Shown one piece after another: positions 52,593 to 64,000 of a stretch of 64,000 bases of DNA. The notes beneath the pieces are model-generated. The model was not told where the DNA came from, did not search any database, and was given only the letters and a program-made list of their open reading frames with translations. Source of the stretch: Mansonella perstans (Eukaryota > Nematoda > Chromadorea > Rhabditida > Onchocercidae); the NCBI GenBank assembly GCA_037074765.1, contig JBAMDO010000014.1, positions 62,001-126,000 on the forward strand. Direction: 5' to 3'. The first letter of the stretch is position 1. Every line of letters starts with the position of its first letter. The translations under genes and the position numbers were made by a program.

Positions 52593-55500
52593 TTATATTT
52601 CAAATGCTTTCATTCTTTCATTTCGTTGATTAGCTATTTGCGATATTTCATTAACTGTTGATATTGTATTTCGCTTACAAATACTGTATCGATTACTGGT
52701 ATTTAAACTTAATGAAGTGTTTGATTTTCTAGTATTCGTAGAAATGGATGGTAACCTGAAATAATAGGCTAATGATCTTTGATTTTTACAAAACCTTAAA
52801 TTATTTATATGTAAAAAAAAAACACACACACACACAAAAATTGTTTTAATTTCCAACTTACTTTTTTCGTAACAGCGATAAACGACCGGCCATTACAGGT
52901 GTCAACTTTTTGTTTTCAAGCATTTCTGATTGTTTTGCTTAAAACAAAGATTTTACTTATCAATAAAAAAAGAAGAAATTAATTTCCTTACTAACTTATC
53001 TAACTTATTAACATTAAAAAAAATTGATTTAATTTTTTAATTGAAAGCAAAAACTGATTTATGTTTGTGTTTATTTGCATTTTATTGTAAATATACATAA
53101 TAGCACTCATTCGCTATAAATTTTTCACTTAAATTGATTACTTTAATTAATGCATTTGAATACATTTTATTAGCAATCAAAAAATTACAATGACAGGTTT
53201 ATCGTATATCAAATGGAATAACAAAAAGCAAAATTACCTTCACAAGAAAAAATGCTCTAATTTCGAAATTATTTTCAAATTGATTTTTTCGTCTATAAAT
53301 TTTTATCTATAAATTTTTTCTATAAATTTTAGCTAGACCTAATTAATTAATTGCTAATTGCATAAAACAAATAACTTAATGAAATCCACACGATCTATCA
53401 AATGAGTAATTTAGTTTAGGAGGAATTTCCGACCAAATTCTTTTTCAGCTCGTTTTTTTGCTAAATATTCAGCCTTAAGGCGAGAAGCACGATTTTCCAG
53501 TGGCAACTCATTTGATTTCTTAGGTGGATTTTTTGCTCGTATTAAATGAGCTTCTTTTTTTTCCAACAGTGACTCATGTGATTTCCTGGGTGGATTTTTT
53601 GTTCGAACTGAATTTGCTTGTATTGAATGAGCTCCTTTCGAATTTTGTTTCATTTTTGATTTTACGATAGGCTAAAAATGCTCGATATTTTGAATAGACT
53701 TAGGCCTGAAACAGATCGCTTAATATTGCACTACACTTAGACTGAAATGTAGTTGACAGTATGTTGCTTGTATGCAAAGATTGGTCGATACGTTAAATTC
53801 TTGAAAAAAACTCGTCAAACTAGTCATTTTATCATTTTTTATATCTTATCAAGTAAGCAGACAAAATGTAACATCGAGAATTTGTTAAATATTCGATGTA
53901 ACTAATAAATCTATTCAATTTTCGGAATAACAGGCAGATGTAACAACGAGAATTTCCTAAATCCGGAATTATCAATACCTCAGCAATCTGATTTCAATTT
54001 TTTTTTTTAAAACTATCCTTTCAATTTATTATAAAATATCAATTTTTCTCATTTTATTACTTCGTAATATTACTAAATATACATGTAGAAACAAAAATCC
54101 AAATTTTAATTTTATCTTTGTGAAATCATTTACTTCGAACTTTTCCATTCCTAATGCAATATTTGCATAATAAAGCCATCAAAAATGCTAAACATTGTTT
54201 GGCATGAATGCAAAGAATTATTAGCAAAAGATAACGATTACTGTCATCATTGTTGGAGTACTACGAAGAACTTCACGAATTGTTTTCGGTCTTGTAGCTG
54301 ATCGTGGTATAAATTTGTTTGATCGATTAAAATTTAGCATGCTTTGTGATAGAAATGGAAATGATTTTCGTCGTACTGATGATGGTGATGACATGTAGTT
54401 GAAAAATTTAATTTCCTCATCCAAAAATGTTCCTTGAATTTCAAATTTTTTAAATTCAATTACAATTAACAAGAAATGTATTTATTAGCCAACGATGCTT
54501 AAATAGAATATTGCGAATGTTTCAGATTACATTTCCCTTGTTTTTTTTAAGTAAATATTTCAACGATGAAATCATAATTATATTTTAAAGAAAATTTTGC
54601 AATAGATCAAACAATACCCACTTATGTTCATTTCTGATGCAATTCTATCATTAATAATATTCATTAATAATTGTGAGGTGTCGAGTGATTCATTTCTAAA
54701 TGCATTATTTTCTTCCATTCCATCTGATCTGCTTCAAACTATTAGTTAGTATTTTCAGATCAACAGATCTTTAATAATCACAATAAAGATAAAAAGCATG
54801 AAAAATTGGTCATTTAAATTAGGAAAAAAACAATGGATCAAAAATTTTTTAGTTTTAAAAATTTTAAGTTCAAATTTGTTTAAATCATTTCATAACAAAA
54901 ATTTACGGTGGTTTTTGATTGCTAAAATTGTTCAATTTATTGTATAAATTGTTGTCTGATTTATTCTCTTTTTCCTGATCTGTTTGTATAGCTTTAGTAA
55001 TGAATTCTTTTCCGGTTATATCTTTGAAATGCAGATCATTTTCCCGGGAAAACATGTTATTCTCTGTCATCCTGCAATTTTTCCCATAGATTCCGCAAAA
55101 AATTTTTTTTTCAATAATTTAACAATAAAGGAATATACGTAAAAAAATACGTTAAAATAAAATGTAAATTTCACGGAAAAGAAGATGCTTACGTTTGAAA
55201 TTCTTTACTCTTGTCACAATAATTCTCCAGGTAGCTACGAGTAATTTGTGTCTGATTGTTAGCAACAAAGCATTCACGAATCATGTTAATCACTCCACCT
55301 GTATTTTCACTTCCGATAATTAATTGTTTCTGTGACATACTTTTTCCATCTGTATCCCTCTCCAAGTTCGCACAATTTTTGCTGTCAGGGGGATATATAC
55401 TGAATTTAGTTTGCATAATATTGCCAGTTCTTGGGGATATTACGGTGGTTTCAAATTCCTCAACAGCATTGGAATTTCTTACTACTGCCGGGAAACATTT

Positions 55501-57382
55501 TCCCGAATGCTTTACTGTTAACGGCGAATTAACACTGTTGTTAACGGATTTCTGAATTATGGATTGTGACGAATTGTCGTTAGCTTGCAAGAGCTTTAAT
55601 TTTTCGTCTAACTTAATGATTAAAGCTCGATTTTCTTCGGATAAAGTCCGATAAGGCGTATCATTTTGAGATGCATTTATTTTCATTGAGCCAATTATTG
55701 GTGAATTTTCTTCTTTCTTGACGGTAGTAATTATTGGTGAACTTTCTTCTTTCTTGACGGTAGTAATTATTGGTGAATTTTCTTCTTTCTTGGCGGTAGT
55801 AATAATAGAGGTTCTTGGATTTCCTGGTAAGTAAATTGTATTTCCTGGCATATCTGCATTGTTCATTGAAGCTTTAGACAAAGATGATTGGTTAACTTCA
55901 TTGGCTGTAAGCATACTTGTTCCCGCAGTAGTTTCATCATTTGGAAATGAAGTGTTTGCTGTATGTTTTACGGTGATAATATCATTGCTTTCTGTTTTGC
56001 AAAGTGAATCTGCAGTAATTCCGCTTTCATGAGCAACAGTAAGATTGTTTCGGGAAATGGAATTTGATCCAGAATTTGCTGTCGCAAACATTCCGGATGT
56101 TTTTTGAGCCTCTATTGTGGATACCGTATGAGGGATAGTGGGAATGAGGTCACTGATAGGATGGTGATGGATAATTTTATAAGAAAGGTTAGCATCTAGC
56201 GTAGGATTTACAGCTAACTTTTCAGTAGGAGCATTGGAATGGAATTTTTGCTCCATATTTTCAAGATGTTCGTTTGAATCAGGAATTTTATCATTGTTCA
56301 GTGTATCGGAATAGATATCATTCGGCGAAATGGGAACTTTCTTTTCAACATTGTGTACAGCAAAATTTTCACTACCGCATGAAGCACTTTCGGCCAGAGA
56401 AATACTAGTATCACTACTGACCGGAAGTATAGCGAGTTTTTTAGGAACGATCGATTTTTGCTTAGCATTATCATGGCTGACTTTACTAAATGTTTCCAAG
56501 TCTTTCATCACTTTAAACGGATTATTTCTTAAAATATATGTTTTATTCATATCATTATTTACCTGATCAGATATATCCACTTGTTTCAGCATGTTGCGCC
56601 AAGTATTTTTTCTCACGGCAAATGTTTTATTCATGATTATTTGATGAGCTGTATCCAATTGTTTCAGTTTACTAAGCGAAGTATTTTTTCTCGCGATAAA
56701 TGTCTTATTTACAGCATCATTGCATTTTGATGCATTCAATGGTTGAATTGTATTAGGCAAAGTATCTTTCTGATTATATTCGATATTCATTTCGGTTGAA
56801 GAAGATGCACTAGTATCTTGGTTAATATTATGTAAAATTGAAGACTGTTGAATGAATGATGTGCTCTTTTCATTTTGTTTTGGAAGTCGACTATCAGCTC
56901 CAGTTTCAGGATTCCAATTGTAAATTTTGCATAGCTCTAGGGCAACTTGTCGAGCAACTTCTTCAACTGGCACATAAACAGGCTAGAAAATATTATAATT
57001 TAACTAAAACACAATTTCGTCTTGCATTTATTCGACAGATGTTGAAAATATAAAAATATTATTTTCAGACAATATGTTGTAGAAATTGAAGGAAAAATGT
57101 AACTTGGAGATTGTTTTAAGTTAGCACCACTCTAATGTCATCTATTCATAAAATATTAATTTAAGTTACAATCTTTCTGACATATCTTTTTATTCGTTCA
57201 ACTTTATAGAATGAAAAATCAATTTAAATTAAATTTTTATGAAATCAAATTTTCACATAGGAAATTGAATCATCCAAATTGTCTGATGAATTTATGTCAA
57301 ATAAACGTTCATTTGCCCATTCCTCAGCAGCATGTAAAAGACTTGACATATCATCGCTGATATTTCTCCTATCTTCATCCAT
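52593..57382 (-). CDS. 947-residue low-complexity protein with internal repeats, unrecognised
   Basis: Exons 57382-57257, 56982-55193, 55071-54907, 54728-54622, 54432-54242, 53671-53434, 52925-52862 and 52755-52593 join in phase. The ATG directly follows an acceptor (atattttag), suggesting SL trans-splicing. The protein is Ser/Asn/Thr-rich and probably mostly disordered. Residues about 133-205 hold three copies of an NKTF-x-x-RKNT unit. About 434-472 is a 12-residue repeat with KKEENSP or KKEESSP. A short helix-forming stretch (SEENRALIIKLDEKLKLLQA) follows. Exon 53671 contains two AKNPPKKSNE-like units and LAKKRAEKEF. If the weak donor at 53433 is not used, the protein ends at 53411 with 879 residues. 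The style suggests a nuclear or cell-division scaffold, but I cannot name it. Confidence 0.75.
55694..55805 (-). repeat. 36-bp in-frame tandem repeat encoding KKEExSP units
   Basis: Three 36-bp units lie within the large exon, each encoding 12 residues such as TTVKKEENSPII. Copies differ by a few substitutions. Confidence 0.95.
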
Positions 57383-58761
57383 CTAAAATATTTTTCATTG
57401 CAATATTTGATTTTGACATTTCAAAATTAAACTTTAAGTTTTCTCAGCAAACAAATGCTATGTTTATTTTCTCTTATGTTATATAAAGTTTAGATTTATG
57501 AATTCTTAAATATTTAGAATAAAATTGACTCCTAAGCCATTGTTTTAAAAAAAAGAAAATATTTAATATGAATATTGAAGTCAAAACAGATGTGATGATA
57601 TTTAAGCAATCAAATATAAATCGTAATAATCATTATAATGATAAATTAGTGATAACCGTGCTGATAACGGTAATTGTAATAGTGATAATGATAATAGTAA
57701 TGGTAATGGAAATAAGAAACAATCAAAAATGAGTGCAGGAATGTTACAACTTTGTTAACCTATCACGTTGGTTTAGGCAGTACAGTATGTGCAGGCTAAA
57801 TTAGCAACCACACTTCTGAGATGTCGTTCTGAAAAAGTAATAGCTTTTTGCAAAATTCCGATTTTTATTTTGGATTGAAGTTCCGAATAAAATTCCGGTT
57901 TTATCTTGGATTGAAATTCCGGACAAAATTCCGATTTTTTATCTTTGGAGTGAAAGCATTAAACATTACGAAAACAGCAGAGATAACTAGTTTGTTCGGT
58001 ATATTGAATATGTATGCAGTAATGCATTGCTTGCCCGTGCAATCTACTACTATACGCTTATTTGTTATGCATGCAGCGTGAATTATTACGTGAAATGCGA
58101 GGTACCTAAAAAACTCTTTGGCATAACTTTTTCAGTCTATTAAATTTGAAACAATATTTGATATTTAAAAGACATGATATTTGGAATGTGCTGCAACGAT
58201 TGGGCAATATCTCGTGCCGAAAAACGACTTTGCGGTTAAGGCAATTCTTTGATCTCTGGAATTTGAATTGCACGTTAGTGTCAAATTGTTGAACTGCACG
58301 TTGGTGTCAAATTTTGGTGTCAAAAAGGATTTTTCGATCGTTTTAAGGGATGATTATTTTGAATTTAGGAAGAAAAAGAGGATAGAAATGATTTTATGTT
58401 AGAAAATAATAAATTAAACTAAAATATAATTAGAGAAGTGGAAAAAGACTAAGGATTATTAGGAATGTAATAGTTCACAGAATGGATTGCTAAGAAATAT
58501 GAAATATTAAAAAAATACTAAACTTAATGATTTATTAATTGATAGATAGTTGTAAGTTTTTTCTTTTTTTAGGAAAAATGTAAATTGTAAAATAGCAATG
58601 ATTAAGGAATAGATGAAAAATGAGTGGAATGAATTTTGATTTGAAATTTTTTTGAAATTTCATATCTAGAAGGATAATAATTCGCGTTATTAAAAGATTC
58701 ATTTAGTTTCCCTTTCTTTAGTTCCAGAGTAATTGCAGTGCGTAATTTGGTGAGTAACAAT
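57383..58761. other. intergenic between divergent genes
   Basis: This is the shared upstream region of the genes starting at 57382 (-) and 58762 (+). It holds gataat-rich simple sequence (57620-57710) and a short direct repeat (57855-57935, ttggattgaaattccgg-like). 58268-58320 has repeated gcacgttRgtgtcaaatt. Confidence 0.5.
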
Positions 58762-61342
58762 ATGACGGAAGCACCATCAAATACGGCTAATCATCAGCGC
58801 CTTACGGAAATGTTCATACATCTAACACCGCTCGGTGCACGAATACCATACAGGTAGTTGAATTTTTATCAGTTTGATGAATAAATGTTCATTTCGAAAA
58901 TATTTAATGTTGCAAAAAAAAACAAAAAAAAATCCATCTTCCCTTTCTTACCTTTGTTGTTATAATTGAAGATATTTATTATATTTTTTTAAAAATATTT
59001 TATAATGAACTTATAATGAACATGTTATCGCTTATTTCATAAGGAACGATTTATTTGTTCTATGCATTTTTGTTGACTTCTATGTCTTTTTAGTATTTCC
59101 ATTGATAATCTACAAAATATTTGGGTAGCGTGCAAGGCTGGTTTATTCAAAATAGATCGATTCGGCAAAGTGCTATTTCAGACGAAAAATGATTCTGCAC
59201 AAAAAGCTGAACCGTTTTGTCAAGTGTTATTTTATGAAAATAAAGTAAGAATTATTTTTCCTAAATTGTTTTTTAGACTTTAAGCATAGTAATTATTTGC
59301 CATATTAATATTATTTATTTATGAATTGCTAGGTAATGTATTAGTGTTGATAGAATCATTGGTAGGTAGTTCATTTAGTTATATGAAAGAAAGTTATAGA
59401 TGGTGTACATGTTAGAAATATTCTTCAGCATCTTTTTTCAGATAATTTATGCTTATTCGGAATATATGTCAGGTTTAACGTTGCTCGAAATAATGACATT
59501 GGATGGTGAAACGATCTGCAAACAATTTATTGATGGCAAAATACAAAGTTTAAGCGTGAATGTTAACGGTGAAATGTTTTTGACCAAGCGAGCAAAGGGC
59601 GAGGATTCCATTGTCTATAGGTATGTTAAAAACAGTAAAGTTGATATCAGTCGTTTCTGTAAAGATCCTTTTTTTTAAAAAAATTGAAAAATTTCAAGTT
59701 AAGAATTTCAAAAATTGAAGAATTCTTATTTAATTGCTTGTAATTCATTTTTTGTTTAAATTTATCTTTTGTAGTGCGAATGTTTGTTGTCCAAATTGTT
59801 GGAGTGAAGTAATTTGCGAAGACGAGTACATCTTTCAAACAGTATGTGCCCTATCCAGCGAACTGTTAGTCGTCTCAACCTGCACTTTACCCGTCAATAT
59901 GTATTCTAGGTTATTTTTATTAATACTTAAATTAATTATTTTCAGTCCAGTTTGCACTGACTTTTTATTACACATTAGATAGCTGAACAAATTTGTGCTA
60001 GCTTTGAAAAAAATCAATCATTTCGCTTCATTTTGCACATTTTCGGAATGACTTCTTAAACTAAATAAAAGTCTATTCCCACCTTTTTCAGTAGTCCTGT
60101 CATACTGATTTGACTTATTTAAAAAATAGCTGAACACGCTGTTAGGTGCTAAGTACACTGTTAGATATCACTAATATCCCATTTTGAAATATTGTTTGAC
60201 TAGTGAAATTTTCAGTTGATATATTCTTAATTCGTCATCTTATTATTTTACAGGCAGTCTCTTCGGCTAATAAATGTAACAGAAGGGAAAGTGATCAAAA
60301 GTTTCAGTAAGGAAGGAAAAGAGGATGGGCAAATTTTTTTCCCCCGTTCAATACAGAAGTTAGTTTGGCTTTCTGCTAAATACTTTGCTTTAATGGACTT
60401 TTTTCGACTAATTATGGCTTTTTTCCACTATAAAGGTATATACGTAGATTGAAGCGCTAATTTAGCACTCCAGACATCGAAGTGCTAAATTACTTAAGTT
60501 ACCGATTGCTTCTATTCATCAAAAAGGTAACTGAAAATAAATACTGCTTTAAACATAATGCTTAAATAAAGATTCACGCCTTTGAATTTAGTTTGCTTTC
60601 CAAATAAGCTGTATTGAATTTTGCTTATTTTCCTATAGCAGGTGTAATTCATTTAGATTCATTACTTGATTCTACGCTGCTATTCTGCACTACTCTGTCC
60701 ACTTTTTCTACAGAAAAAAGAGAAATAATTCTTCAGACGCAAATAAGCGTTTTTGAAGTGCTCTCTTTATAAGACTGAAGTATTCCTATTGCTGGGACAT
60801 TGCAAGATATTTATTTACTGTGCTCAAAGCTTTGCTGGCTTTTTTAATTATCATTTCTATATTAATACTACTGCATAATAGCATTATCCTAGGTATGGCA
60901 GTGATATTCTTATCTTGGATAAAACAGGTCGGATTCAGCAATTCACTCAAGATGGCGAGTTCGTTCGCGTAGCCGCAAAGATTGATGCATATTTAGGGAA
61001 TGCTTTCGTCGTTGATGGAGACTTGGCTCTTATAGCTTGTTCAGGAATTGTAATTGGTAAAGTATGTTTTAAAAAGTTTAATGGGTTTTGGAGATAATAT
61101 AAAATTGTCTTTTTTTTGGTCATTACATTCTTGATATGATTAACGGTATTTTGATTAAGCGTGAAGTTCATGCTTGATGGAAACACTGTTAATCATCTTT
61201 ACTAGTGCATCACCGTTCCCCTTCTAAAACTGAATGGTTTTACTTGCAGGATAACAACAGTATTTGCGACGATTGGTTGGAAAAAGTCCCACTGGATGGT
61301 AGCAAATGGTTACCTGATCCAGATTTTGTTGATAAAAGATAA
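58762..61342 (+). CDS. beta-propeller-like (NHL-type) nematode protein
   Basis: Exons 58762-58853, 59094-59244, 59442-59620, 59775-59909, 60254-60358, 60893-61061 and 61250-61342 join in phase to 307 residues. Repeating blade-like units such as SIDNLQNIWVACKAGLFKID, GKVLFQTKND, LSVNVNGEMFLTKR, RLINVTEGKVIKSF and SDILILDKTGRIQQFTQDG are characteristic of NHL/WD-like propellers. A cysteine cluster (VCCPNCWSEVIC) lies in exon 4. There is no signal peptide and no RING or B-box in this model. The frame stays open upstream of the chosen ATG to an acceptor at about 58720, so an extra 5' exon is possible. The function is not known. Confidence 0.75.
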
Positions 61343-61454
61343 ATGTTTTCTGTTTTTTCAAGCTATAGAAATAGTAAGAGTGAGTTTTATTTCGGTTGAA
61401 AATCATTAGAGAGTGAGTTTCATTTCGGTTTCTATTTCGATTGCTTCTTATATT

Positions 61455-61658
61455 TTAATCAGCAAATTTGCCGAATAATATCTCTTTGCTGCTGTCGTGA
61501 ATTTGCGAGAGGTCGACGTCTGCCAATATTTTTCCAGCGGGTTTGTCAGGGAGCGTTGTATTCAGTTGAATTGATTGTGTTGCGGAAAAACCTCGAGCTC
61601 GGATATTAAAACCTTTATCAGGACGTACGTAGGAAACACTGAGTATGAGGATGTACAA
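61455..61658 (-). CDS. 67-residue ORF with less AT-biased codons, candidate small gene
   Basis: The ORF has codon use much richer in C and G than its surroundings, and a protein-like composition (DKGFNIRARGFSATQSIQLN, LPDKPAGKILADVDLSQIHD). Its start lies about 40 bases downstream, on the - strand, of a tatatata motif at 61691-61698, and a GC-rich cctcttctacgac stretch lies further upstream. An AG at 61636 could be an acceptor, so the ORF may be the last exon of a longer gene. It is convergent with the propeller gene, whose stop is 112 bases away. The family is unrecognised. Confidence 0.45.
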   Translation of the reverse strand: MYILILSVSYVRPDKGFNIRARGFSATQSIQLNTTLPDKPAGKILADVDLSQIHDSSKEILFGKFAD

Positions 61659-61690
61659 ATGTACAAATATATCGTTTGAGGATCGAGTGT

Positions 61691-61698
61691 CTATATAT
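61691..61698 (-). promoter_or_regulatory. TATA-like box upstream of the 67-codon ORF
   Basis: tatatata in an otherwise mixed-composition stretch, at a plausible distance from the ORF start. This is inference from position only. Confidence 0.3.
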
Positions 61699-63144
61699 AG
61701 TCGTAGAAGAGGCGGGATTTAATTGCTAAAACAATGATCATAAAGTTGAAGCGGTAATAGAGGGGATTAATTATGATTGACAATAGATGATTTACAACAG
61801 CAGGGTCTTCAAAGCTATACTAAATTACTTGTCAAAATAAGTAAACAAAGATGTTATTGGTGAAAAGATTAACAGTTTATAGTGGTGAAGAGGGGGAATT
61901 AATTACTTAAAACAATGGCCTTTGTTTGGTAGTATAGCGCAGTAGCTGCTGCTTTGTTAGCTTACTGTAGAAAAGATGTGAATTCACATGACAACAAAGA
62001 GCATGGGAATAAATCAAAATGTAACTTTAGTTGAATGCTTTAAAATGTTATTAATATTTGTTTACAATTTAATTCGCGTTATAAAATTCGCGACAGCTGC
62101 ATTTATTAATGCAAAATTCTACAGTACAATTCATGATTTGTAAAAAAAAAATTCATGATTTGTAAAAAAAAAAATCCATGATTTGTAAAAAAAATTAAAG
62201 CTCATGATTTGTCCATTAGATTCAGTATTACTTTGATTTCCTTGTTGAATTACTTATTATACTGAATTTGGTTAGTAAATTTAAATATCGAAGATGGTTG
62301 TTGGCTATTCTTGCTTTATACTTATCTTTATTCATTTATTTATTTGTTTGTTTACTTATCACAGTGGATTAAATGCCTTTTGTTTTGCTTCATAATTGCA
62401 ATTTTAGCTTCCGAAATATAATAAAAATTAGGAGGTTTTTCGTTATCAAGATTTTATATTTTCCAATTTATTTCAGAAATTTAAAAAGAGTCGAAAAAAA
62501 TTGATTATATGTAACGTGTCAATAAAAACTTATGTTTTGGATGTTTTGTAGAACAATTGTCATGTAATTTTTGCTCTCTTATTTGTAAATAATTGCACTT
62601 TTTTTTATCCTTCACATTTCTTACCCATTGTAATTAATTGTGAATTGCTTGTGCTGCTCAATTTAAATTTTTAATTTATCAAATGTTTACATATTTTTAG
62701 AGCAAACAAAGATGAAAAAAATTCATTTATAATTGTAATAAAAGAGTAGTTATTTGATTATTTAAATGTCATTCGAGTAAGCTATTCTTTTTTATTTTTG
62801 ATATCATAAAGAGTGATGTGATCGCTATGTTTCTTTCAACCCGATGTAACTTCATTTGTTCCAATTTCACTTTGAAATTTATTGTAATAAAAATGACATC
62901 ATTTTGCAGCAAATATTTCAAAACACAAGCCATTTATAGAATTTTTTTATTTTAGATGATAAAAACAAGTAAAAGAAAGATCATGAAACATTTCTGCCAA
63001 ATCGTTTTATTTTTTTATATTTAAAACAAAAAAATCTTTCGTTTATCATCAAAATCACTCTTTTCTCTCCTGCATAATCTGTCTCCCTTCTGCCATATTC
63101 TCATTCATTGAATTTGTTATTTAACTTTTCCTTGTCGTCCATTA
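61699..63144. other. intergenic
   Basis: I see no supported gene. It contains the short tandem repeat listed at 62127. Confidence 0.45.
62127..62211. repeat. short tandem repeat, four copies of a catgatttgtaaaaaaa unit
   Basis: tcatgatttgtaaaaaaaa is repeated about every 22 bp, with variable A runs. Confidence 0.9.
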
Positions 63145-63305
63145 TCATGGTTTTACGGCACTTAGCAATAATGATTCCATATCAAGTGAACATTCACAGG
63201 ATGTTGGAACTTGAATATATTCATAGCGCCATTCTTGACATTCATCACTTCCTGTATTACGCAATACTTCAAACGTAAGCGTACGCATATAGCATGAACC
63301 ATGTG
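63145..63305 (-). CDS. last exon of a probable IL-17-like cystine-knot cytokine (partial)
   Basis: A 53-codon exon begins behind a strong acceptor (attaatttcag) in phase 1 and ends in a stop. The pattern TLTFEVLRN, a Cys a few residues later (SDECQEWRYEYIQV) and CEC shortly before the end matches the C-terminal half of IL-17 cytokines, where a VLR segment and an RxExI strand are followed by CxC. C. elegans has IL-17-like ligands acting on neurons. Upstream exons, including the first half of the knot and the signal peptide, were not found to the window end. A different cystine-knot factor cannot be excluded. Confidence 0.5.
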
Positions 63306-64000
63306 CTGAAATTAATTTCACTTGGTAAAATAATTTCATTTCCCCATCAATGATTTTTAAATACATTTCAATCGGAAAAAAGAATGATTATTCAAACTTA
63401 AATTGACGTAATATTATATAAATCAACACTAATTAGTTTCATAAATTTTACATTTCTTAGTTGTTTTAGTTAGAAATATCAAATTTTAAAGGTTGAAAAA
63501 AGAAATTGCAATATATGATAAATCTTTGAGACATAAATAAATTCACCATTTCAAGAAAAAAATGTGGATTTCCTTCATATTATCGGAAACGATTCATTTT
63601 ATGTGCTTTTAGAGGGTACCTTGCAATGAAATTTTGTCGAAAGTACATCCCGATGTATAGTTTTAAATACTGATAGATTCAAATTTCTCAGACGATCATA
63701 AGTTTTAATTAGCTCATTTCATCAACTATATGCTAAATTTCTCTAGCATTTTCTGTTCTTCTGCTTATTTTCTTAAATCTTTGTACTTTCTACACAAAGT
63801 TATTCATTTTCTTTCTCTTGCAATTATTCGTAACTTTTGATTTTGATGCGAATAAAGTTTTTAATTTTAATAGTTAATCCATAAGCAGTAAACTTATAAT
63901 AATAATAAATTCTCCTTGACTTCATTGATGTTGAAAAGTTTTCAACTGACCCAATGACAAATTGTTGAACTTTATCATAATCATTGTGTTCATTGTCGTT
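63306..64000. other. upstream of the cytokine-like exon
   Basis: A possible exon at 63612-63690 (-), ending at a gtaccc donor with FKTIHRDVLSTKFHC, does not join the 63305 exon in phase. No other exon is supported. Confidence 0.35.

Noticed and set aside
55256..55555. 99-codon + strand ORF within the large exon
   Set aside because: It is the antisense shadow of the 1790-bp coding exon on the other strand.
1..64000. Operon-like clusters, CRISPR arrays, bacterial insertions, tRNA or rRNA genes
   Set aside because: No array, no intron-free bacterial-style gene cluster and no recognisable tRNA or rRNA was seen by eye. A tRNAscan and a Wolbachia search would be needed to exclude them fully.

Overview
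The window is nuclear DNA of a nematode, most likely a parasitic clade III (filarial or spirurid) worm. It is very AT-rich, its genes have many short exons, and introns typically run from GTAAGT-like donors to TTTCAG-like acceptors. The predicted proteins are typically nematode: muscarinic GAR receptor, Sra-type chemoreceptor, NRF-6-like acyltransferase, TWK potassium channel and PROM-1/FBXO47. Some genes start just after an AG acceptor, as expected for spliced-leader trans-splicing. The species is an inference. I assembled exon models by hand, keeping every junction in phase unless stated.

Left part (1-26 kb). A muscarinic-type acetylcholine receptor (+, 1455-8077, 5' end not found) is followed by a complete glycoprotein-hormone beta-5 (thyrostimulin beta) gene (+, 10077-11615) with 10 cysteines. 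Next come a TA-flanked inverted-repeat element (12550-12863), the first copy of a 1.18-kb near-identical direct repeat (13042-14221), and a decayed fragment of an NRF-type acyltransferase. A small 7TM gene with a probable GC-AG intron (+, 15242-17393) precedes the second copy of the repeat (17673-18847). The intact 15-exon NRF-6-like acyltransferase (-, 19084-25664) follows. The repeat plus fragment look like an old tandem duplication of the 3' part of the acyltransferase locus.

Middle (26-44 kb). This part holds a 41-bp tandem repeat, an Sra-superfamily chemoreceptor (+, 28728-31422), a long gene-poor stretch, a 72-residue basic small protein (+, 36629-36997) and a complete two-pore-domain (TWK) potassium channel (+, 38597-43799).

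Right part (44-64 kb). A small unrecognised CxxC/basic protein (-, 44147-45312), coding-like fragments on the + strand (46031-46654) and a PROM-1/FBXO47 F-box gene (-, 46932-49465, one internal gap) come first. Minisatellites follow, then an unrecognised 947-residue protein carrying a tandem array of phosphorylation-dependent SUMOylation motifs (-, 52593-57382). The window ends with a beta-propeller-like gene (+, 58762-61342), a compact 67-codon ORF with a TATA-like box (-, 61455-61658) and the last exon of a probable IL-17-like cystine-knot cytokine (-, 63145-63305).

The genes do not form one pathway. Signalling and chemosensation dominate the left two thirds, and germline or cell-division-type genes the right third. 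The strongest follow-up items are the SUMO-motif array, the GPB5 gene, the duplication with uneven divergence, the GC-AG intron, the small unannotated-looking genes and the IL-17-like exon.
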